Positions 1-6,791 of a stretch of 8,154 nt of DNA are shown here, piece after piece. Under the pieces are notes generated by a model. The model had not been told where the DNA came from. It searched no databases and saw nothing but the letters and a program-made list of their open reading frames with translations. Each line of letters starts with the position of its first letter. The first letter of the stretch is position 1. The translations under genes were made by a program, and so were the position numbers. The DNA is taken from contig RQOI01000071.1 of assembly GCA_003854995.1 (NCBI GenBank), forward strand, positions 1 to 8,154, in the 5' to 3' direction. Source of the stretch: Candidatus Zhuqueibacterota bacterium. Lineage in GTDB: Bacteria > Zhuqueibacterota > Zhuqueibacteria > Residuimicrobiales > Krinioviventaceae.

Positions 1-1422
1 CCCATCGGCGCCGACCAGATCGGCAGCATGAATGACCTGCCGCAACTCTGCATCTGTTCGCGCTTTTACGACTTTGGCAGCATTGATGACGACGACGTGG
101 CATCGCCGGCCCGTCCGAATGACGTTGCCAAAATGACGAATACAGTCGTCCAGCGTGATCCGGTCGACGGGCAGACCGAAAAGATGAGCGCGATGATGGC
201 AATAGCTCTCATTTTGTCGCCGTATATCAGCCATCGGCCGGCCACCTGCCGGCGCATGTTTCCGAACAAGTTCGAGATAGAGATGCTCGTGCCCGCAAAC
301 CATCGCCTCCTGGGAGAACCTGTCGTCAACATGCAGCTGCGCATTTACGGCGAGTCTTTTTCTGAGTTTCTCATCGCAATAGAGTCTTTCGATGGCCGCC
401 GCCACCTCGGCCGGACTGGACGGCGAAACCAGCAATCCTGTTCTTTCGTGTTCGACCACCTCAGCCGTGCCGCCAACTCGAGTGGCGATGACCGGCACGC
501 CGAGCGCCATAGCCTCCAGCAAGGAATTGGAGCACCCCTCCACATGCTTTGAGGTCAGGATCATGACGTCCATGCAATTCATCATATCAGCGACATCGGT
601 GCGATGGCCAGTGATGATCATTCGACTCGTCAGTCCGCTGTCGTCAGCATATGCCTTGACGCGGTCGAGCAGCGGGCCATCGCCGACGAGCAGGCATCGC
701 GCGCGATCATATTTTTCAATGATCGATCGAGCGGCCCCCACAAAGGTGAACGGATCCTTGAGCGCCTCGACACGTACGACCATGCCGATGACAAATGCAT
801 CCTGCGCAATGAGCAATTCATCGCGCACAACGTCGCGGTCTCGAGTGATGCGTCGTCGCGCCGGATCAAGGCCGTTATAAATCACTCGCGTCCGTTCTCG
901 CCGAACACCGCGCGCGATGGCGAAATCACGGCCGGCTTTACTATTGGCAATCAGGATATCCGCCTTGCGCAGGGCGAATTTTTCCAGGAACAGATAGAAC
1001 CTGCTGCCGAACGAGGAGTAGAGCGGTCGCGCGGTCCGTTCTGTCGCAATGACCGCGGGGACATGCACCATTTTCGCAGCGATCACGCCAAAAAGTCGCG
1101 CGGATTGATTGTAGCACTGAACAATATCGAATCGTCCTTGCTGAAGTAAGGTCACGAGTCGGCGCAAATAGGAGAAATCGAGCGCACCCTTTTTATCGAG
1201 ATAGACGACGGTGACATCCGGTGTGTTTTCATAGATCTGATCAAGATCGTTGCCACGATAAAAGGCGGCGATCGTCACGCAAAATACAGACTTGTCCAAG
1301 CCTCGCACCAGCGAGGACAGCTGAATTTCAGCGCCGCCGGTTTTAAACGAAGGGATGAGAAACAGGATCCGAATTCGATCAGCCGCATGGCCGGCCTGCA
1401 AAGGTCGCGGGAGATCAGGCAT
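1..1422 (-). CDS. GT4 glycosyltransferase fused to WecG/TagA/CpsF (GT26) domain, 3' partial
   Basis: An open frame of 474 codons runs from ATG 1422-1420 to the window edge with no stop. Residues ~17-385 form a GT-B retaining GT4 enzyme: a beta strand then GGAE (29-32), R217 and K222 at the nucleotide-sugar phosphate site, and an intact E-x7-E motif (E295, E303) followed by the usual ALGVPVIAT strand. From ~414 a second domain begins, LFGLPVDRITLDD, then VVVINAAKVVKAR (443-455) and ADLVGADG (467-474). This is the N-terminal pattern of the WecG/TagA/CpsF family, which adds a sugar (ManNAc or ManNAcA in known members) to a polyprenyl-linked acceptor. N447 and D473 fit its conserved Asn and Asp. 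The rest of GT26 lies beyond the window. The start overlaps the sulfatase-like gene by 8 bases, with AAGG (1435-1432) nine bases upstream. No signal peptide is seen, so it is cytoplasmic. Both domain assignments are firm; sugar specificity is unknown. Confidence 0.9.
   Translation of the reverse strand, partial: MPDLPRPLQAGHAADRIRILFLIPSFKTGGAEIQLSSLVRGLDKSVFCVTIAAFYRGNDLDQIYENTPDVTVVYLDKKGALDFSYLRRLVTLLQQGRFDIVQCYNQSARLFGVIAAKMVHVPAVIATERTARPLYSSFGSRFYLFLEKFALRKADILIANSKAGRDFAIARGVRRERTRVIYNGLDPARRRITRDRDVVRDELLIAQDAFVIGMVVRVEALKDPFTFVGAARSIIEKYDRARCLLVGDGPLLDRVKAYADDSGLTSRMIITGHRTDVADMMNCMDVMILTSKHVEGCSNSLLEAMALGVPVIATRVGGTAEVVEHERTGLLVSPSSPAEVAAAIERLYCDEKLRKRLAVNAQLHVDDRFSQEAMVCGHEHLYLELVRKHAPAGGRPMADIRRQNESYCHHRAHLFGLPVDRITLDDCIRHFGNVIRTGRRCHVVVINAAKVVKARTDAELRQVIHAADLVGADG
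232..247 (-). promoter_or_regulatory. Possible internal ribosome binding site and ATG ahead of the GT26 domain
   Basis: Inside the fused glycosyltransferase, the coding strand carries AGGTGG (247-242), seven bases before an in-frame ATG (234-232, Met397). This lies about 17 residues before the GT26 homology begins. The match and spacing are as good as those at the gene starts in this operon, so a separate GT26 polypeptide could be made from the same message. It may equally be chance, since these bases also encode an AGGRP stretch. Seen: motif and spacing. Inferred: use as a start. Confidence 0.3.
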
Positions 1423-2881
1423 AGCCCAGCGCCTTCATTTTCTCCCATGTCGCCTTGTCAAAACCCGGCTGGGTCGTATGCGACCTAATATGAGGCGCGA
1501 ACGAATCGAGCCATTTCTTCAGCTCGTGACCATACTCATCAACGCGGCGATCACCGGAGCCATACAGGGTGCAGGATTCCGCCGGGTCATTTTTCATATC
1601 GTAGAACTCGTGCACACCATCCGACGCAGAGATGAGCTTGCCGTTTGCCGTACGAAAAGATCTCATATCGCGAAGATAGTGGGCGAAATCCTGTTTTCTG
1701 ATATCGTCATGGCGCTGCAGCCATCGGTCTATCATTGGCTCCGGGTTTAAAGTTTCAATGAGCGCCGCCTGGCGTTGAGATCCGTGCAGAAAGGACTGAC
1801 CTTGTCCGTCACGCGAATAATCCCACTCAATTTCCAGACCGTGCAGCAGGGTCGGCACAATATCAGTTGTCTGCACGATATCCAGCGACCGAGTGTCGCG
1901 TTCGAACCATGGCGGATATCGCAGCAGCAAGGGCACGCGGATCAGCGGCTCATAGAGACAGAATGCATGCCAAAAGAAGCCATGTTCGCCGAACATTTCG
2001 CCGTGATCGGCCGTGACGATCAACACTGTATTGTCAAACAGACGTTGGTTCTTGAGGATCTGGGTGAGGCGTCCCAACCGCCAATCCGTATAGGTGATCT
2101 CTCCATCGTACAATTCCAGATAGTGCCTGACCTGCGTTTCGGTAAAATGCGCTTTGCCGGCGAAATAGCGCATGTGATCGAACGTCAGGTAAGCACTCTC
2201 GTCCAGCCATGAACCAGAAAAAAAGCGACGGCGATAGGCATAGGGCGGAAAGTAAATGGAATGGGGCTCCTGGTAATGAATATAGGCGAAGAATGGTTTC
2301 TGCCGATCATGACCACCCAACCACTGCTGAAAGGCCCGCTCAGTATCATACGCGCCCTTGTCCCGCGTCAAGGCCTTTGCCGGATCAAAAGCGTCAGCGA
2401 CATTTTTCCAAAGTGTCTTCGTTCGCTGACTCGGAATATCTTTGAGACGCCGGAGAATTGGATTTTTTGTCTTGACACTGTTCTCCGCCTGTCCTATTGA
2501 AACTCCTCTATAGAGAAAATCATCAAAGCCGACGTGGAGGCCAGTTTTGTCGCTCAGATACATATTGTTGGAAAAACAGATGGTGCTATAACCGTGATTT
2601 TTCAGAATGGCAGCTATCGAATCCTGGCCTTTGTCCAGATAATAGTGTTGATTGGTATAGCCGTGCACAGTGGGATACAATCCAGTGAGGATGGAGGACA
2701 ACGAGGCGCCGGTCCAGTTTGCGGCGGCAAAAGCATTTTCAAAGACGACGCCGTCGAATGACAGATCAGTCAGGTGTGGACTGGTTTCTTTTTCATAGCC
2801 GTACAGCGACAAATGGTCCGCTCTAAGGCTGTCGATGGAGATCAGCAGAATATTGGGCCTTTGTTTGTTTTTCATATTCAT
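1415..2881 (-). CDS. Sulfatase-like hydrolase/transferase (alkaline phosphatase superfamily), Thr-type active site
   Basis: This 488-residue protein has the sulfatase (PF00884) fold signature: NILLISIDSLRADHLSLYGY (10-29, first metal Asp D17), ILTGLYPTVHG (64-74), EPH (205-207), a YDGEI...D segment (258-266), TADHGE (290-295, metal ligands D292/H293), and H305 before the LYEPLIRVP strand. It ends in a KMKALGYA tail common in the family. The C/S-x-P-S-R sulfatase motif is absent. The nucleophile position, nine residues before the TG, is T57 (TGASL), as in phosphoethanolamine/phosphoglycerol transferases and many unassigned sulfatase-like proteins in glycan clusters. Unlike LtaS/EptA it has no membrane helices and no signal peptide, so it is predicted cytosolic. 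ATG 2881-2879 overlaps the preceding stop as ATGA, with a weak GGA eight bases upstream. A longer frame from 2959 would overlap the GT4 gene by 82 bases and adds nothing sulfatase-like. Substrate unknown: it may cleave or transfer a phosphate or sulfate ester on a glycan intermediate. Confidence 0.9.
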   Translation of the reverse strand: MNMKNKQRPNILLISIDSLRADHLSLYGYEKETSPHLTDLSFDGVVFENAFAAANWTGASLSSILTGLYPTVHGYTNQHYYLDKGQDSIAAILKNHGYSTICFSNNMYLSDKTGLHVGFDDFLYRGVSIGQAENSVKTKNPILRRLKDIPSQRTKTLWKNVADAFDPAKALTRDKGAYDTERAFQQWLGGHDRQKPFFAYIHYQEPHSIYFPPYAYRRRFFSGSWLDESAYLTFDHMRYFAGKAHFTETQVRHYLELYDGEITYTDWRLGRLTQILKNQRLFDNTVLIVTADHGEMFGEHGFFWHAFCLYEPLIRVPLLLRYPPWFERDTRSLDIVQTTDIVPTLLHGLEIEWDYSRDGQGQSFLHGSQRQAALIETLNPEPMIDRWLQRHDDIRKQDFAHYLRDMRSFRTANGKLISASDGVHEFYDMKNDPAESCTLYGSGDRRVDEYGHELKKWLDSFAPHIRSHTTQPGFDKATWEKMKALGYA

Positions 2882-4092
2882 ATCATCGTTCCATTTTGGA
2901 TGAATGCCAGAATACGACGTGCGCGTTCTTCCCATGTAAAAGATTGAACCCGCTGCCATGCTCGTTGCGCCAGCTTTTCCTGCAGCCCGGAATCATTGAG
3001 CAGGAGTCTTATTTTCTGCGCCAGATCCGAAGCGCTCCGTTCCTCAAAGAGGAGGGCATTCAAGCCGTCCTGCAATACTTCCCGCAACACCGGCAGGTCA
3101 CTCGCGACGATTGGCCGTCTGGCGGCCATGTATTCGAACAATTTCAACGGCGAGGTATAGGCGCTGATTGCATGATTCGCCGACGCCGGCAACACCAGTA
3201 GATCTGCAGCAGCCTGATAGAGCGGCACGCGCGCCGGCGGGACAAATCCGATCAGCCGGACATTTGATATATTCTGCGCAGCCACTCTTTTTTGCAGCTG
3301 TTTCACAGACTGCTCCTGACCGCCGACAAGCATGAACTGCGTCTCTTTGTCAAAAGATCGAGCGGCCTCGACAAAAACGTCAGCGCCTTTGCCGGGGAAA
3401 AGCTGTCCTGTGTAGAGGACAAGCTGCTGCGCCTTGATACCGAGCGTTCGGCGTGCCTCCTCTTTGCTCGGAACAGGCTGATGCACGAGATTGTGGCTGA
3501 CGCCGTCCTCCGCAACCAGTATTTTTTCCTTTGGCACATCGAACTTTTTTATGATGGCGTCTCTCAATGCTTTTGTAATACAGATCAACGCATCGGATTC
3601 GCGTAAAATTTTATGAAAAAATCGCTTTGGCTGCTGCTGATCCAAAGAATGCACTTCAAAAACAATTTTGACATCCTTGCGCCGCGCCCCATGCTTGAAT
3701 TTGAGAAAGACAAAAGCGCTGATGACATTTCGGGAATAGACGGCGAGTGGTCGGTTCAGAATGCCGCGTTTCAGCAACGTCAGGGCAAAAGCCCAGGTGG
3801 AGATAAGGAGCGACAAGCCGCCGACCAGCGGAATTTTCACGTGTCTGACGCCATCCGCCGCAGGTTTGCTCAAACTCAAAAGTGAGAACAATCTCTTCAT
3901 CTCGAAACATGGCGCCACGTCATAAAATTCGCATATTTCTGGCACTGAATATGACGGCATGTCGTAAAAAACGGGACGCACCAGTTGAACGCGAGCACCG
4001 GCCTTGGCAAACGCTTCGCACATGCGCATCTGCTGGATGGTGCAGGCGAGCGTCGCGGGGAATCGCTCATTCGATAAATAGATCATATTCAC
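2878..4092 (-). CDS. Glycosyltransferase family 4 (GT-B fold), complete
   Basis: A 404-residue GT-B enzyme. The N-terminal acceptor domain opens with MIYLSNERFPAT and a QQMRMCEAFAKAGARVQLV helix-strand (about 20-38). The C-terminal donor domain has VLYTGQLFPGKGADVF (K235 in GKG), a FMLVGG strand, VRLIGFVPPARVPLYQAA, and TSPLKLFEYMAARRPIVASD with E320. The first Glu of the usual E-x7-E motif is replaced by Tyr (Y312), which I recall in GT4 members with this SPLKLFEYMA motif, so activity is still expected. It has no signal peptide or membrane span; it should add a sugar to a lipid-linked intermediate at the cytoplasmic face. The chosen start is GTG 4092-4090, sharing GTGA with the flippase stop, because AGGAAG sits six bases upstream. 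An ATG two codons later (4086) is the alternative. Its stop overlaps the start of the sulfatase-like gene. Sugar and acceptor cannot be predicted. Confidence 0.93.
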   Translation of the reverse strand: MNMIYLSNERFPATLACTIQQMRMCEAFAKAGARVQLVRPVFYDMPSYSVPEICEFYDVAPCFEMKRLFSLLSLSKPAADGVRHVKIPLVGGLSLLISTWAFALTLLKRGILNRPLAVYSRNVISAFVFLKFKHGARRKDVKIVFEVHSLDQQQPKRFFHKILRESDALICITKALRDAIIKKFDVPKEKILVAEDGVSHNLVHQPVPSKEEARRTLGIKAQQLVLYTGQLFPGKGADVFVEAARSFDKETQFMLVGGQEQSVKQLQKRVAAQNISNVRLIGFVPPARVPLYQAAADLLVLPASANHAISAYTSPLKLFEYMAARRPIVASDLPVLREVLQDGLNALLFEERSASDLAQKIRLLLNDSGLQEKLAQRAWQRVQSFTWEERARRILAFIQNGTMI

Positions 4093-5309
4093 TGCGTGCT
4101 TCCTGCGTCCCTTAATTGGTGTCTAAATTTATACAATAAAATGTAACTGCCGACCGTGCGCAGAGCTGTGACGACGAGCATTGTCACAGCGGCGCCAATG
4201 ACGCCAAAATTCTTCAGCAGCAGGAAAAGAAGACCCACCTCAACAAGCACCATAGAAAAAGTGATGCCGAGATGCCAGCCGAGCGCATCCGCTGCCATCC
4301 TGCCGGTGATGATGCTGGAGGAGAGGTTGTAGAGCAATCGAATGGCGCCGGCGACGACCAGGATCTGCAGCACAGCAGCGCCGTGATCATATTTCCCGGC
4401 AAACATGATATGCAAAATCGGCTTTGCGGCAATCACCATTGCCGTCAGCATGAGGAGAGCGACGAGAGCGACGAGCAGCGATAATTTTTTCGTCTGAACG
4501 GCCATTGAACGGCCGAACTCGGGCACCCAGACATACTTGCTGGCGTGACCAAGAATGTTAAAGATCTGCGCCGGCACAATTGCCGCCTGGTAGAGCGCCA
4601 GCGAGCTCAAATCAAGCAGCGCCGGAATGAGGAGACTGTCGAGTGAGCCTATCAGGGTGGTCGAGGCCTGGCTGCCCATGAAAAGAAGACCGGTCGTATG
4701 CATTTGCCGGGGAACCGGCTCACTCCCCTGCTCAATGTGACGAAAAGCATAGCGCGCATTGAATAGAGCCCAAAGGACGATCAGTCCATAATAGGACAGA
4801 ATAGCTGGATTGGCGGTCATGCTTTTCATCGAGAACAACAGGCAGGCGACGAGAAAAAAAGCGCCACGAAATCCATTCAGCATGAGTATGGCCTGGCCGT
4901 ACCGTTGCCGACTGCGCACCAGATTGGAAAAAAAGAGCGTGCTCAGATAGGCGAGTGAGGCGAGGAGCAGAGCCGCCAGCCTGGAATACGAAATGTCATA
5001 GACAAAGGCAACGAGGACAATCGCGACGACGGTGATCGGAGCGCCGATGCTCATGATGGTCCGCAGCGCCTGGCTCCAGCGATAGCGGGAGGCGTCATTT
5101 TTTGAGAAGAACCGGGCGGTGGCAATGTCTTGTCCCCACACCGCCAACGGCGCAATGAACAGGACCAGAGTACGCATCAGGGAAAATTCACCAAATTCCT
5201 CCTTGCTCAACGTACGGCCGAGGAGGATGGACGTGAACGCTGCGAACATCATGATGGCGATGAGGACGACAGAAACACCGCCGATATGTAATACCATTTT
5301 TTTCAGCAT
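4089..5309 (-). CDS. Wzx-like polysaccharide flippase (MOP superfamily)
   Basis: A 406-residue, very hydrophobic protein with about 10-12 predicted membrane helices along its whole length. The N-terminal part has the polysaccharide-flippase pattern: a first helix (IMMFAAFTSILLG), then GRTLSKEEFGEFSLMRTLV, the short amphipathic stretch between helices 1 and 2 that typifies PST/Wzx members, then a GQDIATARFFSK segment. Wzx proteins move undecaprenyl-diphosphate-linked repeat units from the cytoplasmic to the periplasmic face. The neighbouring ligase/polymerase-family gene and GT4 gene support that role. Length is at the short end for the family but no helix block is obviously missing. ATG 5309-5307 lies 12 bases after the upstream stop; no convincing ribosome site is seen, and Met5 (5297) is an alternative. 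Its TGA is overlapped by the next gene. Substrate is not predictable from sequence. Confidence 0.88.
   Translation of the reverse strand: MLKKMVLHIGGVSVVLIAIMMFAAFTSILLGRTLSKEEFGEFSLMRTLVLFIAPLAVWGQDIATARFFSKNDASRYRWSQALRTIMSIGAPITVVAIVLVAFVYDISYSRLAALLLASLAYLSTLFFSNLVRSRQRYGQAILMLNGFRGAFFLVACLLFSMKSMTANPAILSYYGLIVLWALFNARYAFRHIEQGSEPVPRQMHTTGLLFMGSQASTTLIGSLDSLLIPALLDLSSLALYQAAIVPAQIFNILGHASKYVWVPEFGRSMAVQTKKLSLLVALVALLMLTAMVIAAKPILHIMFAGKYDHGAAVLQILVVAGAIRLLYNLSSSIITGRMAADALGWHLGITFSMVLVEVGLLFLLLKNFGVIGAAVTMLVVTALRTVGSYILLYKFRHQLRDAGSTQ
4099..4104 (-). promoter_or_regulatory. Ribosome binding site favouring the GTG start of the GT4 gene
   Basis: The coding strand reads AGGAAG at 4104-4099, inside the last codons of the flippase gene. 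It is six bases from GTG (4092) but twelve from the ATG at 4086. The spacing favours the GTG, which also shares four bases with the flippase stop and would couple the two genes in translation. Confidence 0.5.
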
Positions 5310-5321
5310 TGCGAGATTAGA

Positions 5322-6791
5322 TCACAAATGACTGGAACTGTGTCGGCGGCGATTGATGATAAAACTCGAGGACGCCAAAGCCATCAATGCGTAAAACGGC
5401 GCATAACCACCCGGCGGATGTTTGTCGACCAGGCCATGCACACAAAATGCGCACACACCGCTGAGAATGCAGATAGAGACCAACGCAAAAAAGGGAGATG
5501 AAGAAGCTGCTGTCCGCACAAGTATGCGAATCAGGGACACGAGCATCAAAATCATGACGGCAAAGCCGATAAAACCGGTTTCGCCGGCGACGAGTAAATA
5601 CATGTTATGGACCGGTCGCGGAATGGTGGTGTATTGCATGGCGCGCACAGAATCGTTGTACTCGCGCATATTGACCTGATAGTTGTTAATGCCGACGCCG
5701 CCCAGAGGATTGGCTGAAATGACGTTCACGGCGATTTGATACATTGGAATTCGGCTTGCAGCAGAGCCAAAGTCATCGCCGAAAAATCGCTGCGTGAGCA
5801 TGTCGGAAAAGAGTGTTGCGACCATCAGCATGAGCAGCAGCGCCAAAAGGACCGGTTTGAGGATGGTCTTCACTTTGACATGTCTGTTCCGAAGAGAAAA
5901 GATGATAAAGATCAGAAAAGAGACGGCAAAACCGACCCAGGCACCGCGGCAACCGGTCATGATGAGCGTGGCCAGTCCAAGAGCAAAAATGCCGATGCTG
6001 GTCACTTTGAGGGCAGCTTTTTTCTCGATCAGGAATGCCCCCAGACTGAGGGGCAAAAGCAGTTCAAGATAGGTCGCCAGTCTGTTTGGATGACCCAATG
6101 TCCCCATGACTCTCCAGAGCGCAGCATCACCATCCGGATCCGGAGGAGCTTCTCCCAGAAATTCCAGGCCGAGGCGCCCGCCTCTGACCATTTGCAGGCC
6201 GGCGATGATGCTCTCAAAAGCCACGGTGGCGAGGAGCGCCCACATGGCGAGACGCACATCCCGCTGATCACGTATCGTGTTCAAGAGGATGAAAAACAGC
6301 ATAAAGACCTTCACCATGCGGAACACTTCCATGAACGCGAGATCGACGCGCGGCGCCCATAACATCGACATGGCGGCCATTTCAACGTAGAGGATGGCCG
6401 GCAGCGTGATCCGGCTGAAAAAGAGAGCGTAAGGTTCAGCACGGGTGACCAGTTCGATCAGCCATATGAGCAAGAGTCCGAGGATGAAAATATCGGTGAT
6501 CGAAATGCCGGCAGTGGAAGCGCCCGCCTGGCGCTCGAACGAATGCATGAAATTGATGTCGAGATGCACGGGAATCGTACACAACGAGGCCACGAGAAGA
6601 AACCGGCGCAGATCCTTGACCAAAAAAGTGAGAAATGGCAAAGCCAGGCCAATGGTGATGACATAAAAGGCCTCGTTCGGCAGCTCAGCGACGAGCGTTA
6701 TAGCAACGCCGATGAAAAGGCCGATGAGCAGAAACAGCAGGAATTGAAAAACCTTTGTATGTCGATCACGAGCGAGCATGAGAGGCTTCAT
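5322..6791 (-). CDS. O-antigen ligase/polymerase family membrane protein (Wzy_C domain)
   Basis: A 489-residue multi-pass membrane protein with about 11-12 hydrophobic segments. The Wzy_C (PF04932) core is clear: GTLGHPNRLATYLELLLPL, then IMTGCRGAWVGF (R282), then a large periplasmic loop with ANPLGGVGINNY and RPVHNMYLLVAGETGFIGF (H395). Arg and His at these places are the catalytic pair in WaaL-type ligases. The family includes O-antigen ligases, Wzy polymerases and some protein oligosaccharyltransferases, which sequence alone does not separate. Residue 281, usually Ser in the SRG motif, is Cys here. The protein should act at the periplasmic face on the flipped lipid-linked glycan. ATG 6791-6789 shares ATGA with the GT39 stop, and AGG four bases upstream is a plausible ribosome site; Met5 is an alternative. 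A 12-base gap separates it from the flippase gene. Confidence 0.9.
   Translation of the reverse strand: MKPLMLARDRHTKVFQFLLFLLIGLFIGVAITLVAELPNEAFYVITIGLALPFLTFLVKDLRRFLLVASLCTIPVHLDINFMHSFERQAGASTAGISITDIFILGLLLIWLIELVTRAEPYALFFSRITLPAILYVEMAAMSMLWAPRVDLAFMEVFRMVKVFMLFFILLNTIRDQRDVRLAMWALLATVAFESIIAGLQMVRGGRLGLEFLGEAPPDPDGDAALWRVMGTLGHPNRLATYLELLLPLSLGAFLIEKKAALKVTSIGIFALGLATLIMTGCRGAWVGFAVSFLIFIIFSLRNRHVKVKTILKPVLLALLLMLMVATLFSDMLTQRFFGDDFGSAASRIPMYQIAVNVISANPLGGVGINNYQVNMREYNDSVRAMQYTTIPRPVHNMYLLVAGETGFIGFAVMILMLVSLIRILVRTAASSSPFFALVSICILSGVCAFCVHGLVDKHPPGGYAPFYALMALASSSFIINRRRHSSSHL

Noticed and set aside
704..725. Inverted repeat of seven bases with an eight-base loop rich in T
   Set aside because: It lies within the GT4 coding region, encodes ordinary residues (IIEKYD), is short, and has no T-run after the stem, so chance is the simplest explanation.
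28..1149. Plus-strand open frames of 160-180 codons over the first 1.1 kb
   Set aside because: They lie opposite the fused glycosyltransferase, whose minus-strand frame has clear GT4 and GT26 motifs. Their translations show no recognisable family pattern.
2882..2959. Longer start for the sulfatase-like gene at 2959
   Set aside because: It would overlap the GT4 coding region by 82 bases, and the extra residues do not resemble a signal peptide or a sulfatase N-terminus. The ATGA overlap at 2881 fits the other junctions.
5736..6362. Plus-strand open frame of 208 codons
   Set aside because: It is antisense to the Wzy_C-containing membrane protein gene, low in hydrophobic content and without recognisable motifs, so a shadow frame.
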